Source: JAEDHM01 sp964368645
Lineage (GTDB): Bacteria > Bacillota > Clostridia > Christensenellales > CAG-1252
NCBI GenBank assembly: GCA_964368645.1
Contig: CAYJBY010000018.1
Location: 1-60,494, forward strand
Length of the DNA stretch: 60,494 bases
Direction of reading: 5' to 3'
Shown: piece after piece, positions 50,829-59,956 of the stretch
Numbering within the stretch: the first letter of the stretch is position 1
Layout of the letters: each line of letters begins with the position of its first letter
Made by a program: the position numbers and the translations under genes
Notes under the pieces: generated by a model
The model's input: only the letters and a program-made list of their open reading frames with translations
Databases searched by the model: none
Told to the model about the DNA's origin: nothing

Positions 50829-51815
50829 TTATACGGGACTGAAAACGCCCAAGAGGACGATTCCCGCAAATGCCGTGGCAATGGTTATATAGTGCTTAAG
50901 GGTAAGCTTTTCCTTGAGGAAAATTCTGCTCCACAAGACCGACAGCGCACAGTATGCGGAAATTATAACCATACCTGCGTCAAAGTCGGAGAACATTACG
51001 GACATATAGAATATCTGTCCTATGGTTTCGCACAGACCGCCTAAATACACCGCCTTGTTCTGCTTTGCGAACAGCTTATCCTTCTTGACGAATTTTATCC
51101 ATATAAAGGCGAACACCGCTAATATGGCAAAGGTCAGCTCATAAGCTGAGTTGGCGGCGTAATCGGAGATTTCCACCCACTCGCCCACGGCAAGCATTTG
51201 GTCGCCCACGGTGCCTAATGCGTCCAGTATCAGGTACAATACGGGAATTGCCAGTGCGAAAAGACTTTTCGTGTACTTAAAATTGGAGTCCTTTTGTCTG
51301 AGAGCTTTAAGCTCGTCGTCTTCTCTGTACTCCACTATTCCGAGGGCTACGATACCGAGAGCCACCAGAACCACGCCAACAATGGTGCCTACGTCCATCT
51401 CCACCGCAAAACGCCCCTTGGCAATCCAGCCTATAACCGCGCAAATCAAAAGAGCAAGAGAGCCTGAGGAGTTGCAGATAGGACTGGAAACGGAAAGCTC
51501 GATATAGCGAAGCCCCAGATAGCCTACCACCATCGCCGCGATATAGACGGCGGCAATCGGCAGATAATACACGAAGTCCATAATGGTGAAATCGGTGTAT
51601 ATAAGACTGGCGACAAAGGAGGGCAGTGCGTCGGGGTTATCTATGAAAATACTTGCTATCAGGGTAATGACAAGGTGCAGCCCCATTATAGAGCCAACGG
51701 CAAAAACAACTTTCCAGTGACTGTTTTTGTCAGTCTGAACGGTGCCCATCTTGCTGAATAAATCGCTTCCGCTCCAACAGAGCAAAGCTATAACGGAAAA
51801 AATAAAGTATTGCAT
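50829..51815 (-). CDS. EamA/DMT-superfamily transporter
   Basis: 328 residues with ten hydrophobic segments in two halves, the EamA (drug/metabolite transporter) layout, beginning YFIFSVIALLCWSGSDLF. A charged loop of about 35 residues (YREDDELKALRQKDSNFKY) separates the halves. The substrate is unknown. AAAGGA lies just before the ATG at 51815; a frame 11 codons longer has no ribosome site. It has its own promoter and ends 70 bases before the pyr promoter. Confidence 0.85.
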   Translation of the reverse strand: MQYFIFSVIALLCWSGSDLFSKMGTVQTDKNSHWKVVFAVGSIMGLHLVITLIASIFIDNPDALPSFVASLIYTDFTIMDFVYYLPIAAVYIAAMVVGYLGLRYIELSVSSPICNSSGSLALLICAVIGWIAKGRFAVEMDVGTIVGVVLVALGIVALGIVEYREDDELKALRQKDSNFKYTKSLFALAIPVLYLILDALGTVGDQMLAVGEWVEISDYAANSAYELTFAILAVFAFIWIKFVKKDKLFAKQNKAVYLGGLCETIGQIFYMSVMFSDFDAGMVIISAYCALSVLWSRIFLKEKLTLKHYITIATAFAGIVLLGVFSPV

Positions 51816-51860
51816 AATATATCCTTTGTGTGCCAGCGCGTTATGCACTTAACCTAAAAG

Positions 51861-51889
51861 ATTATATAATGCTTATTTTCTATTGTCAA
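51861..51889 (-). promoter_or_regulatory. promoter of the EamA transporter
   Basis: Minus-strand TTGACA (51889-51884) and TATAAT (51866-51861), perfect hexamers, 17-base spacing. The -35 box lies in the 70-bp repeat that begins at 51883. Confidence 0.85.
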
Positions 51890-51952
51890 ATATATAGCTC
51901 CCTAAAAATTATGTCGAACACCTCGCCGCGGGGCGGTGCTAATTGCTATTTT
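51883..51952 (+). repeat. 70-bp repeat, intact copy
   Basis: TTGTCAAATATATAGCTC ... GTCGAACAC is repeated exactly at 56615-56653. The second part, GGCGGTGCT-x-ATTGCTATTTT, is repeated at 58041-58061. At its left end it supplies an outward -35 box. Confidence 0.9.
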
Positions 51953-52031
51953 ATGGTGAAGAAAACAGTGCTATTTAATATATCGCGCATTTTTATGGAG
52001 TAGAATAGCCTCTAAATCAGCGATGATTATA

Positions 52032-52065
52032 AAAAAGACCACTAAGAAAAACCAGTGGTCTTTTT
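52032..52065 (-). terminator. terminator of the surface-protein operon
   Basis: AAAAAGACCACT and AGTGGTCTTTTT pair perfectly around a ten-base loop, 55 bases after the stop of the large secreted protein. T-runs occur on both strands. Confidence 0.9.
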
Positions 52066-52119
52066 CTGAATTAAATGAGAGGAATACACTTCCGTCATTT
52101 TAAGATTATTACGTAAGTC

Positions 52120-55100
52120 TTATTCTGTACCAATTGCCCTATTGCCTGCATTATCGAGGTTTTCTTCTTGCAAATTGCCTGTATTGACAACGCCGCTCGC
52201 AGTATAAGTAACCGCTGTTCCGTGATTACAACCGATAACTATGCCCATAGATGGTTTGTAGTTACTATTGTTGGGTATTGCGCCGGTGTAGTTTATATGA
52301 GAAGTCGCAAAAACCCTAGCATTTTGAAGGGTTCCTTTATTATAGCCGATAGCACCGCCCACGCTTCTGTTTGCATAATTGGATGCAAGAAAGAAATTAA
52401 TAGTTACCGCTGCCAAATATCCGCCTTTTACCGTGCCTCCGGTTTCATTTATTCCAATGGCACCGCCTATATCGCAGCACCCCGTTAAGGTCATAGTGCT
52501 CACACTTATAAACTCAACGTAACCTCTGTTCTGTCCAACAATGCCACCCATACTGGTCTCGGAGTCAGAGCACGAGACCGTACCGCTGACATACCAAATA
52601 TTAATTACGCCGCCGGCGAAGTTTTCTCCGACCACACCGCCCAAACGCAACTGTCGCGAACCGGTGACTGTTATATTAACGCCGATTGCGCTTATCGCGC
52701 TAATTGTGCCTGAATTTTTGTCAAATAAGCCGCCCAAAAAACCGCTTGAATGACCATTTGTAACTGTATTGATAGTAATGCCCTCAATCCCTTTGTTGTT
52801 TCCATTGTAATTTCCGGAAAATTCTACTCCACGTCTGGTTGCGGTCCCGTTAAACAATAATTTGGCTGTTTGCTTATAGTAGGATGATGGACTGTGATAT
52901 ATATTGTTAAAATGCCGTGGACAATCTATTAAATAAGGATCTGCCGCTACACCCGTACCGCTTTTATACCAAGTATGTAATGTTGTAGTGACGTAATTGG
53001 TATTACTGGCAATATAATCCCTAATGGAATTAGAACCTCTTTGAATTTTTACAATCGTTATCGTTACAGTTGGTCCCATAGTATCGGTGATATTGTTCAT
53101 ACAATCAATAATTTTGTTTGAGGGAACCGCGGCGACTATGACGTTACCGTTGTTAATCTTGTAACCTATACTTGTAATGTCGTTAACGTAAGTTGCCAAG
53201 GTAAAGCCTAAGGAATTTTGTCCGTTTACAACCCCGGTTATTTGAAGTTTAGCCTCCTTTTCGGGTATTATCTGCAATTGCGTATTATAGCTTAACGTCG
53301 AACTTTTAAGAGCTTTGATATATACTTGCGTATTGTTGACTGTAGCCGTCAGATTAACTGTTACAGTACCGTCAGCGGCAATACTGATATCGCTTGTCGG
53401 AGTAGCGGTCGCAAAGTTTGTTATTTTTACGGAATTATTTATCCAGAATTCCACCGAAAAACTGGCATCCTTTTCTAATCGTATCGAATTACTCGGACAA
53501 GCTGTACCGTTAACCTTCCACTGAAACGCGGAAGCAGTATTTTTAATGCACAAACCGAGTGAAGCAGAGTTTGCATTTCCGACTTTCACTGCAACGTAAT
53601 AGATTTGGTTAGTGTTGATTTGCGCTGTTTCAATCGTTTTTGGCGTTTCTGTTACGTTCATTATCGTAAAGGCAGAGTTTAAAAACTGCTTGTTGAGCGT
53701 TATATTATCAGCAGCGGCAAAACTTGCAATATAATTGCCGGTTGACGGCGGTACAAACTTAAAATACCGATAATAAGCATTACCTGTTACATTGCTAACG
53801 GTGTTTAATGCTAAGGTCGGACAGGCGGCGACAGATATATTAGATGTCACACTTGCCGTCGAATTATTTTTTATCACAAAATAGTAATCACCGGAAGTCA
53901 ATGCTTTGGAAAGGCTATTACCGGAATGTGGGGTGTCGCCGTTCAAAGTATAATCGGTAAACGCATTGTTGCCGTATATCTGGATTTTTTCAAAGATACA
54001 ATTAGAGTTACTTAAGGCTAAGTCGTATGCGTCAGAATTAAGTACGTTATACTTCACGATTTGCCGCTGATTTCCCGAAAGCGAAAGGGTGCTCGGAATC
54101 CCTTGTACAACGTCTATGCAAAAATTACCGCGCAACAACGTCGCCGACGTATTTCTGAATTCTAATATCGTATTCGCGTTTGCCTCTACCGACAATCTGT
54201 ACTCGCCGTTTTGTCTTGTTTGCAATGTGTTATTGGCGAACACCTCTACGTTGGGATTATCAAGGCTAAATATGTATTCACCCTTGTATTCCGGCGTAAA
54301 AACATACCGTTGGGAGCCTTGTGGCAGCAGATAATAATCAGTCGTTTGCTTTAATGATACGGCAGTTTGGCTTGGCTGGTTGATATCGTACACGATATTG
54401 GGGGAAAAGTGTATCGTTGTAACAGTATTGTTATCTGTGCCCTTAAAAGAAATCTTCAGCGCTAATGCCAAGGTTATACTATTATACTCAGCCGGAAGAT
54501 TATTAGGCTTGTCCGTATGTGAAAAGTTAAATACTCCTCGGGCATAATCGTCCTTACCGAATGTAATTTTTTCCTGACTTGTTGAATTGATTATCATCTT
54601 GGAACACTTTAACAAATTACCGTTAAACTCCGCCTTTTGTTCCGCTCTTGTATTATATGTGCCGGTCAGCATACAGTGTCCGTCTCCTGTGCTATAACTT
54701 TGCCCACGTAACTGATTAAAGCCGTTGGCTACACTGATAATCGTATCCGCAATAGAGTACAGTGTACCAAGCACAGGTATAGTGCCAATACCGGCAGATA
54801 ATAAGCTAGAACCGATTTCGTGAATACCCGTGCTGGTGTTTCCGGAATTGATACCGGTAGCGCAATACTGGTAAAAGTTCCCGGTGAAAAAGTAACCGTA
54901 GTCGTTATCTACGTTATAACCGTAATCGCCTGTGTTGAGAGAGTTGCAATTATATATGCTCGATACAAAAGAAAGATCGCTGACTGTAAGTTCTGCGGAC
55001 GCTTTATACCTAATAAATATGCCGTTTTGAGTTTCCCCAATGCGGATAGCCGGCGCCACCTTGTTATGAGCACTGCTTGTTGTAATTAAAAAGGGATAAC

Positions 55101-55686
55101 TATCTGAAACGTTTTCATTCTCGTAGTTTTTTATATCTACTGACGTATACGTTGTTTTATAATAAAAATAATCTATTTGGGCGACGTTTGTAATTTTTAT
55201 GTCCAGAGAATAACCGTTAAGAATTTTTTCTGTTCTAAACAATATAACGGTACTTTTGCAGTAAGTTTCTACATCAACCGTTCTGATGAAAAAACCGTAC
55301 GCATTCCCGATATATAGCTTGGTACCTTCCCGAGTAAACAGCTCTTTGGGTATGATTTTAGTTATTTTATCATCGTCGCTTATGTTTAACGCTGGACAAT
55401 TGGCCCCCAAACTGTAGCTACAGTTACTCCCGAAATGCGTACCGCTTGGATGACTTGTAAAACCGTTACCGGAGAACCCCGGATATACCGTTGTATAATA
55501 ATTGAAATTATCTAAGTAATCGGCTACACTTTGACCGTTGGGACTATACGTATCGGTATAATCGGCGCATAGGTCGTCCAAGGACGCACCTTCGGCATAA
55601 GCCACCCCTTGCTGTGAGTTAAATATCAAGCCCACGCAAAACAAAAAAACCGTTGCTAATGTAATTGTAAGTATCACCTTTTTCAT
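52120..55686 (-). CDS. large secreted protein with GLUG-like repeats
   Basis: 1188 residues. Signal peptide (1-32: KKVILTITLATVFLFCVG ... AYAEG). Residues 35-900 are beta-rich, Asn/Thr/Ser-rich and match nothing I recognise. Residues about 960-1170 contain GLUG-type repeats (GGLFDKNSGT, GGVVGENFAGG, GGIVGQNRGYV, GGAIGINETGG, GGAIGYNKGTL), found in bacterial surface and adhesin proteins. There is no sortase motif or C-terminal membrane anchor. I chose Met at 55686, with AGGAGGGG upstream. It follows the lipoprotein gene after 17 bases. A surface adhesin role is inference. Confidence 0.8.
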   Translation of the reverse strand: MKKVILTITLATVFLFCVGLIFNSQQGVAYAEGASLDDLCADYTDTYSPNGQSVADYLDNFNYYTTVYPGFSGNGFTSHPSGTHFGSNCSYSLGANCPALNISDDDKITKIIPKELFTREGTKLYIGNAYGFFIRTVDVETYCKSTVILFRTEKILNGYSLDIKITNVAQIDYFYYKTTYTSVDIKNYENENVSDSYPFLITTSSAHNKVAPAIRIGETQNGIFIRYKASAELTVSDLSFVSSIYNCNSLNTGDYGYNVDNDYGYFFTGNFYQYCATGINSGNTSTGIHEIGSSLLSAGIGTIPVLGTLYSIADTIISVANGFNQLRGQSYSTGDGHCMLTGTYNTRAEQKAEFNGNLLKCSKMIINSTSQEKITFGKDDYARGVFNFSHTDKPNNLPAEYNSITLALALKISFKGTDNNTVTTIHFSPNIVYDINQPSQTAVSLKQTTDYYLLPQGSQRYVFTPEYKGEYIFSLDNPNVEVFANNTLQTRQNGEYRLSVEANANTILEFRNTSATLLRGNFCIDVVQGIPSTLSLSGNQRQIVKYNVLNSDAYDLALSNSNCIFEKIQIYGNNAFTDYTLNGDTPHSGNSLSKALTSGDYYFVIKNNSTASVTSNISVAACPTLALNTVSNVTGNAYYRYFKFVPPSTGNYIASFAAADNITLNKQFLNSAFTIMNVTETPKTIETAQINTNQIYYVAVKVGNANSASLGLCIKNTASAFQWKVNGTACPSNSIRLEKDASFSVEFWINNSVKITNFATATPTSDISIAADGTVTVNLTATVNNTQVYIKALKSSTLSYNTQLQIIPEKEAKLQITGVVNGQNSLGFTLATYVNDITSIGYKINNGNVIVAAVPSNKIIDCMNNITDTMGPTVTITIVKIQRGSNSIRDYIASNTNYVTTTLHTWYKSGTGVAADPYLIDCPRHFNNIYHSPSSYYKQTAKLLFNGTATRRGVEFSGNYNGNNKGIEGITINTVTNGHSSGFLGGLFDKNSGTISAISAIGVNITVTGSRQLRLGGVVGENFAGGVINIWYVSGTVSCSDSETSMGGIVGQNRGYVEFISVSTMTLTGCCDIGGAIGINETGGTVKGGYLAAVTINFFLASNYANRSVGGAIGYNKGTLQNARVFATSHINYTGAIPNNSNYKPSMGIVIGCNHGTAVTYTASGVVNTGNLQEENLDNAGNRAIGTE

Positions 55687-55703
55687 TTTCCCCTCCTTAT
55701 TGT

Positions 55704-56321
55704 CTATATAATCTCTAACCCTGTCCAAGCAAAATCGTAAGAATAATAATTACCGTCTGTTCCGATAACCTCGCCGCAAATAAGTATTGTTAGAGTCTTC
55801 TTGATATAAGCCTCGGGGATATCTGGAAAACACCTAAGCATCGGCTTTTGCGCGTCGGCATAATCCAACTTTGCGTTAAGCCAATCAAATTGAGTTAAAA
55901 GTTCCAAATAGGTGGACGTGATGGGTATCGTAAGTCCCTTATCTGTTGTCAGCTCCGTTTCGGAAAGCCATACCTTCTCTTCCAATAATCCAAAATGTTT
56001 ACTCATTGCTGCTGCTACGTTCTCGTCTATCGCTATCTCTCTAAACGACTCTCTATTTTCCCTTTTGACATATCTGTGGATACCCTCTGCCGTTATTCCT
56101 ACCACGTCAATTTCGTGAATAGTCGGCATATTGGCATAAGGGTGATCCAGTCTGCATTGATTAATACATATTGTAATTTTGCCCTTATATTGGTACTCTC
56201 CGACATAATATTGTATGGCGAAGCGGTCAGGCTCCTTATCCTTGCAACCGATAAAAGCACAGCCGACCACGCAGCACAGCAGAACCACGCTTAGTAATAA
56301 TCCGATTAATTTCCTTTTCAT
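55704..56321 (-). CDS. lipoprotein of unknown function
   Basis: 205 residues with signal peptide and lipobox VVGC (Cys near 21), then a compact domain with YYVGEYQYKGKITICIN and many Glu/Lys. I do not recognise a family. AAGGAG lies before the ATG. It is cotranscribed with the large secreted protein, so the two may form a surface complex. The pair lies between two copies of the 70-bp repeat and looks like an acquired cassette. Confidence 0.75.
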   Translation of the reverse strand: MKRKLIGLLLSVVLLCCVVGCAFIGCKDKEPDRFAIQYYVGEYQYKGKITICINQCRLDHPYANMPTIHEIDVVGITAEGIHRYVKRENRESFREIAIDENVAAAMSKHFGLLEEKVWLSETELTTDKGLTIPITSTYLELLTQFDWLNAKLDYADAQKPMLRCFPDIPEAYIKKTLTILICGEVIGTDGNYYSYDFAWTGLEII

Positions 56322-56592
56322 AACCTTGATATTCTCCTTAAATCACCCCAACGTGATTGAACGCCGCCTCCTGCGGATTACAATTAGCAATGACGTTTAA
56401 TAACTTTCATTGTCACAAAAAAATAATGCTTGAGTTGTTGCAACTCACCCTCTTATCTCTAAACCGATTAAGGTAATCCCGATAAGGTTCTGTCTTATTA
56501 TATCGCTAAAAAGTTTTATTGTCAACGCACATAAAAAAGCCAAGGTTAGCAATTCGAGCAAAATCGCGCTCAAACTTAACTTTATTCAAGAG
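56322..56592 (-). other. leader or spacer of the surface-protein operon
   Basis: No gene is seen. On the minus strand TTGACA (inside the 70-bp repeat, 56621-56616) stands 17 bases before TGTAAT (56598-56593), a possible promoter with a leader of about 270 bases. Confidence 0.4.
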
Positions 56593-56609
56593 ATTACATA
56601 TAATGTAAT
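56593..56609. promoter_or_regulatory. 17-bp palindrome, possible operator
   Basis: ATTACAT-ATA-ATGTAAT is a perfect 7+3+7 dyad that covers the predicted -10 box of the surface-protein promoter. A repressor site is likely; the regulator is unknown. Confidence 0.5.
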
Positions 56610-56614
56610 TCCCG

Positions 56615-56663
56615 TTGTCAAATATATAGCTCCCTAAAAATTATGTCGAACACATTGCCGTGG
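56615..56663 (+). repeat. 70-bp repeat, split copy, left part
   Basis: Identical to 51883-51921 over 39 bases, then partly alike up to GCCGTGG (56657-56663), where the match breaks off. Confidence 0.88.
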
Positions 56664-56736
56664 CACGTTTGCAAGTCAATTTGACCTATGGAGTTATAAA
56701 TCAGGTATAAGTACAATATGGGGGATTTAATACATT

Positions 56737-56785
56737 GTTCCGAAAGCCAAAAAATGTTGTTCCGTATTGTCTTGACAAAGTTCCG
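56737..56785 (+). promoter_or_regulatory. three GTTCCG direct repeats at the Fic promoter
   Basis: GTTCCG occurs at 56737, 56759 and 56780, spaced by 22 and 21 bases (two helical turns). The last lies between the -35 and -10 boxes. They probably bind a protein on one face of the DNA; the HTH of the Fic protein is a candidate. Confidence 0.5.
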
Positions 56786-56800
56786 AATTAAGTTTATAAT
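56772..56800 (+). promoter_or_regulatory. consensus promoter of the Fic gene
   Basis: TTGACA (56772-56777) and TATAAT (56795-56800), perfect, with 17-base spacing; the start codon is 27 bases downstream. Confidence 0.9.
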
Positions 56801-56827
56801 CTAGTTATTATAATTGGAGATAACATT

Positions 56828-57724
56828 ATGGCAATAACAACGAAACAGGTCGCTGAAATGTGGGGAATATCAGATCGAAGAGTTCGCATTCTATGTGAAA
56901 GCGGAAAAATTGAAGGCGCATTTCGAGATGGAAAGATCTGGTATATCCCAGACAATGCCAGTAAACCACAAGATGCCAGGATAAAATCTAAGCAAACATT
57001 AATCGAACAAATTGAATCGAAAAAGAAAATTCTTGACGATTGTCGTCCCCTTACAGACGGCGAAGTGGCACGATTAAATGAAGAATTTATGGTTGAGTAT
57101 ACCTATAATTCAAATGCAATCGAAGGCAATACTCTTACATTAAGAGAAACGGATATGGTTTTGAGAGGTCTCACTATTGACAAAAAGCCATTGAAGGATC
57201 ACATGGAAGCTGTTGGGCATAAGGAGGCATTTTATTATGTGTCGGATTTAGTCAAGAATAATATTCTGTTGTCGGAAAGCATTATTAAACAAATTCACAC
57301 TCTGGTTCTTGCAGATAAACCATTGGATCGTGGCGTGTATCGTAAAGTACCCGTTCGCATTATGGGCGCACATCATGAACCAATGCAGCCATATTTAATT
57401 GAACCAAAGATGCATGAATTGCTAAATGAGTATACCCATGACAATAGGAATATAGCAGAAAAGCTTGCTGAGTTTCATATCAAATTCGAGGGAATACACC
57501 CATTCATTGATGGAAATGGACGAACCGGTCGGCTGCTTGTAAATCTTGAACTTATGAAATCAGGATATCCCCCAATTGATATAAAGTTTACAGATCGCAT
57601 GCGATATTATGATTCGTTTGATGCTTATTATGTGAAACATGACCTTGGTCCAATGACGAAACTTTTTGCCGAGTATATCAATAAACGTCTAGATGGCTAT
57701 CTCAAAATAATGTTGAATAAGTAG
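56828..57724 (+). CDS. Fic-family protein with N-terminal helix-turn-helix
   Basis: 298 residues. An N-terminal MerR/excisionase-like HTH (1-55: TTKQVAEMWGISDRRVRILCESGK) precedes a Fic domain with the active site HPFIDGNGRTGR (224-235), intact for AMP transfer. The inhibitory motif (S/T)xxxE(G/N) is present as S95-NAI-E99-G100, so it is a self-inhibited class II Fic. Fic enzymes AMPylate Tyr/Thr/Ser of target proteins. GGAG precedes the ATG. AT-richer codons than its neighbours and its place inside a split repeat mark it as acquired. A truncated HTH/ImmA-like gene follows. Confidence 0.9.
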   Translation: MAITTKQVAEMWGISDRRVRILCESGKIEGAFRDGKIWYIPDNASKPQDARIKSKQTLIEQIESKKKILDDCRPLTDGEVARLNEEFMVEYTYNSNAIEGNTLTLRETDMVLRGLTIDKKPLKDHMEAVGHKEAFYYVSDLVKNNILLSESIIKQIHTLVLADKPLDRGVYRKVPVRIMGAHHEPMQPYLIEPKMHELLNEYTHDNRNIAEKLAEFHIKFEGIHPFIDGNGRTGRLLVNLELMKSGYPPIDIKFTDRMRYYDSFDAYYVKHDLGPMTKLFAEYINKRLDGYLKIMLNK

Positions 57725-57767
57725 GTCAATTATCGCAAAGAAGAATATAGCGTATATTAACAATAAA

Positions 57768-58127
57768 ATGCTGATTTGGGCAAGAGGAGAGAATCCATTT
57801 ACAACAACGGAAAGTGTTGAATTGCGCTTTCCTTCTAAAATATCATCGACCAAGTTGGATAAGTGGGCGAATGGCGATGAATTACCTTCTATCAACGAAG
57901 TAAAGGAGCTTGCAAAAATATATAGACTACCATTTGCGTGCTTTTATTTGACTGCAATCCCTGACAAAAAACCTAAAAAGTACACCGACAGGCGTACTTA
58001 TAGCGGTACAGTTTATGATGGTATCAGTTATGAGCCGTGGGGCGGTGCTGATTGCTATTTTTTGCGTTTTTTCGCAATGAAAACCACGTTAAGCACAAGG
58101 AAGATTACGGAAGTTACCGCAAGGTAA
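57768..58127 (+). pseudogene. 3'-truncated XRE/ImmA-type protein
   Basis: The first ~90 residues (MLIWARGENPF, STKLDKWANGDELPSINEVKELAKIYRLPFACFYL, then KKYTDRRTYSGTVYDGISYE) resemble the HTH part of ImmA/IrrE-family fusion proteins. After SYEPW, at the GCCGTGG boundary, the frame enters the 70-bp repeat and then the antisense of the ABC permease 3' end. The metallopeptidase domain (HExxH) is missing. No ribosome site is evident at the ATG, and the true start may lie slightly upstream. A truncated remnant is the best reading; the HTH alone could still act. Confidence 0.65.
58034..58061 (+). repeat. 70-bp repeat, split copy, right part
   Basis: GCCGTGG at 58034-58040 repeats 56657-56663; GGCGGTGCT-x-ATTGCTATTTT then matches 51932-51952. 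It touches the stop codon of the minus-strand ABC permease. Confidence 0.85.
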
Positions 58128-58978
58128 GCGCACATCAAGCCGATATTCAGGTTTTTGCCGAAGAAGTTGACTTCCATTACAAAAGCCTCGGAAAGCCCCT
58201 GCGTAAGCTCGGCAGGTAAGCCTGTTCCGAGATTTTCCAACGCGCCGCTCATCAAAAGCTGACGGAAAATCGCCGCGGAGTGACTGCCGGGGAGAAGTGC
58301 GGATATATACTGTGCCGCCTTAGGCATAATGCTCATCGGCATATACGCGCCGATTAAAAAGCCCAAGCCCGCGCTTAAAATGCCTATCATACCGCCTAAC
58401 TGTGATTCCGTTTTCAAGAAACTGCAAAGGAAAACCGTAATTAAAGTGGAGGACAGGGTAGAGTAGAGAATAGTGCCGATAAGGGCAAAAACGTCGCCCA
58501 CCGTCAAGAACCAAGCAGAGCTTGCCGCCAAGTAGATAAGGCAGATAACGAAAACCACCATTACTATTGCCACGGTGGCAACGTAGTTAATTGCAAAGTA
58601 GCTGAAGCGCACCACGCCCTTTTTGACGGGAGAGGACAGCAGGTCGTTGAGAATGCCGTGGCTTTTGTCCAGAACCATTACGTTATTGACGCTTAAGGAC
58701 ACGGTAATGCAGGCAACGCCCAGCACGCCTGCCAGCATCCAGCAGTCAACGTAAGCCTTGACCGCCTTCTCGTCCACAGGCATACCCTCAGGGAAAAAGC
58801 CCTTAACGCTGGAAACCTGCACGTCGCCTAAAAACAGCACGTACAGCACCAGTATTATAAGGGGAGCCAACAGAGAAAAGAATACCGTTGCCTTGTCCTT
58901 AAGAAAAATCTTTATACCTCTGACCGTCAGACGGTACAGCGTGTAGCCGTCGTTTTGAATATCCTTGTAGCTTAACAT
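58055..58978 (-). CDS. ABC-2 type transporter permease
   Basis: 307 residues with six hydrophobic segments and the ABC-2 (DrrB/NodJ-like) layout: an N-terminal cytoplasmic helix, LAPLIILVLYVLFLG, a large outer loop and VKKGVVRFSYF. The last codons and stop lie at the edge of the 70-bp repeat, so the Lys-rich C-terminus (KKRKK) may have been altered by its insertion. Two bases downstream of the ATPase gene stop; together they form an exporter of drugs, lipids or peptides. The substrate is unknown. Confidence 0.88.
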   Translation of the reverse strand: MLSYKDIQNDGYTLYRLTVRGIKIFLKDKATVFFSLLAPLIILVLYVLFLGDVQVSSVKGFFPEGMPVDEKAVKAYVDCWMLAGVLGVACITVSLSVNNVMVLDKSHGILNDLLSSPVKKGVVRFSYFAINYVATVAIVMVVFVICLIYLAASSAWFLTVGDVFALIGTILYSTLSSTLITVFLCSFLKTESQLGGMIGILSAGLGFLIGAYMPMSIMPKAAQYISALLPGSHSAAIFRQLLMSGALENLGTGLPAELTQGLSEAFVMEVNFFGKNLNIGLMCAYLAVTSVIFLVLNVVFIAKKRKK

Positions 58979-58980
58979 AC

Positions 58981-59892
58981 TTATACCTCCAGCGACTTGC
59001 CCGTCGCGTTGAGAAAAACGTCGTCCATATTGCCTTTCACCACCTCGAAGCCCTCGATAATATCCTCGTTTTTGCGGATAAAATCCAACGCGCTTTTGTC
59101 GTTATCCATTTTGATAACGTATGCGCCGTTTTTGTAGCTAAAGGCGTATCCGCGAGCGGTCAGAACCTCGTCCTTTGCGCCTTGGTCGCAGTACAGCTTG
59201 ACGTAATCGCCCGAAAAACGGCTTTTCAGCTCCGCAGGGGAGCCTTGCGCTATGGTTTTGCCGCTGTCGATTATCACCACGTCGTCCGCCTGCTCCGCCT
59301 CCTCCATATAGTGGGTGGTAAGAAAAACGGTCATATCCTGCGTTGCGCGTATATCGTTGATGATTTGCCATATCAGGCGGCGGGTTTTGGGATCAAGTCC
59401 CGTGGTCGGCTCGTCTAAAAACAACAGCTTGGGGCAATGAATAAGGCTCCGCGCTATATCAACTCTGCGCTTTTGACCGCCGCTTAGCTTGCCGAAAGGA
59501 CGTTTCAACAGCTCACCCAGCTCAAGCTGTGCGGTAAGCTCTCCTAAACGCTTCTCCCACGCCGCTCCTCTCAAGCCGTAAAAAGAGGCTCTGGCGGTAA
59601 GGTTGTCCTTAACGGACAATCGCTCGTCCAAAACGGTATTTTGGAAGACAATTCCGATATTTTTGCGGATTAAAGCGTCCTGCTTGTCCAGATTAAATCC
59701 GTCTATCGTCACCTCTCCGCTGTCCTTTTGCAAAAGAGTGCAAAGGATACTGATAGTGGTGCTTTTGCCTGCGCCGTTCAGCCCCAAAAAAGCAAACAGC
59801 GAGCCGCGTTTGACGGAAAAGGAAATGCCGTCCACCGCCTTGACCTCGCCGAAATACTTGTGTAAATCCTTGATTTCGATAATGTTATCCAT
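58981..59892 (-). CDS. ABC transporter ATP-binding protein (DrrA-like)
   Basis: 303 residues. Walker A GLNGAGKST 37-45, signature LSGGQ 137-141, Walker B LLFLDEP 157-163, and the switch His in TTHYMEEAEQAD. The C-terminal extension (about 215-303) is typical of the DrrA/antibiotic exporter group. It energises the permease encoded directly after it. The ribosome site is weak (GGCGGC). Confidence 0.93.
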   Translation of the reverse strand: MDNIIEIKDLHKYFGEVKAVDGISFSVKRGSLFAFLGLNGAGKSTTISILCTLLQKDSGEVTIDGFNLDKQDALIRKNIGIVFQNTVLDERLSVKDNLTARASFYGLRGAAWEKRLGELTAQLELGELLKRPFGKLSGGQKRRVDIARSLIHCPKLLFLDEPTTGLDPKTRRLIWQIINDIRATQDMTVFLTTHYMEEAEQADDVVIIDSGKTIAQGSPAELKSRFSGDYVKLYCDQGAKDEVLTARGYAFSYKNGAYVIKMDNDKSALDFIRKNEDIIEGFEVVKGNMDDVFLNATGKSLEV

Positions 59893-59956
59893 ATAATAGC
59901 CGCCTTTTGCCCGATAAACTGTCGGCGATAACCGCCGAAATTATCAAGCTCGGAAT

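Noticed and set aside
50689..50830. PyrR attenuator or riboswitch ahead of pyrC
   Set aside because: The consensus promoter leaves a leader of only about 33 bases, too short for these structures.
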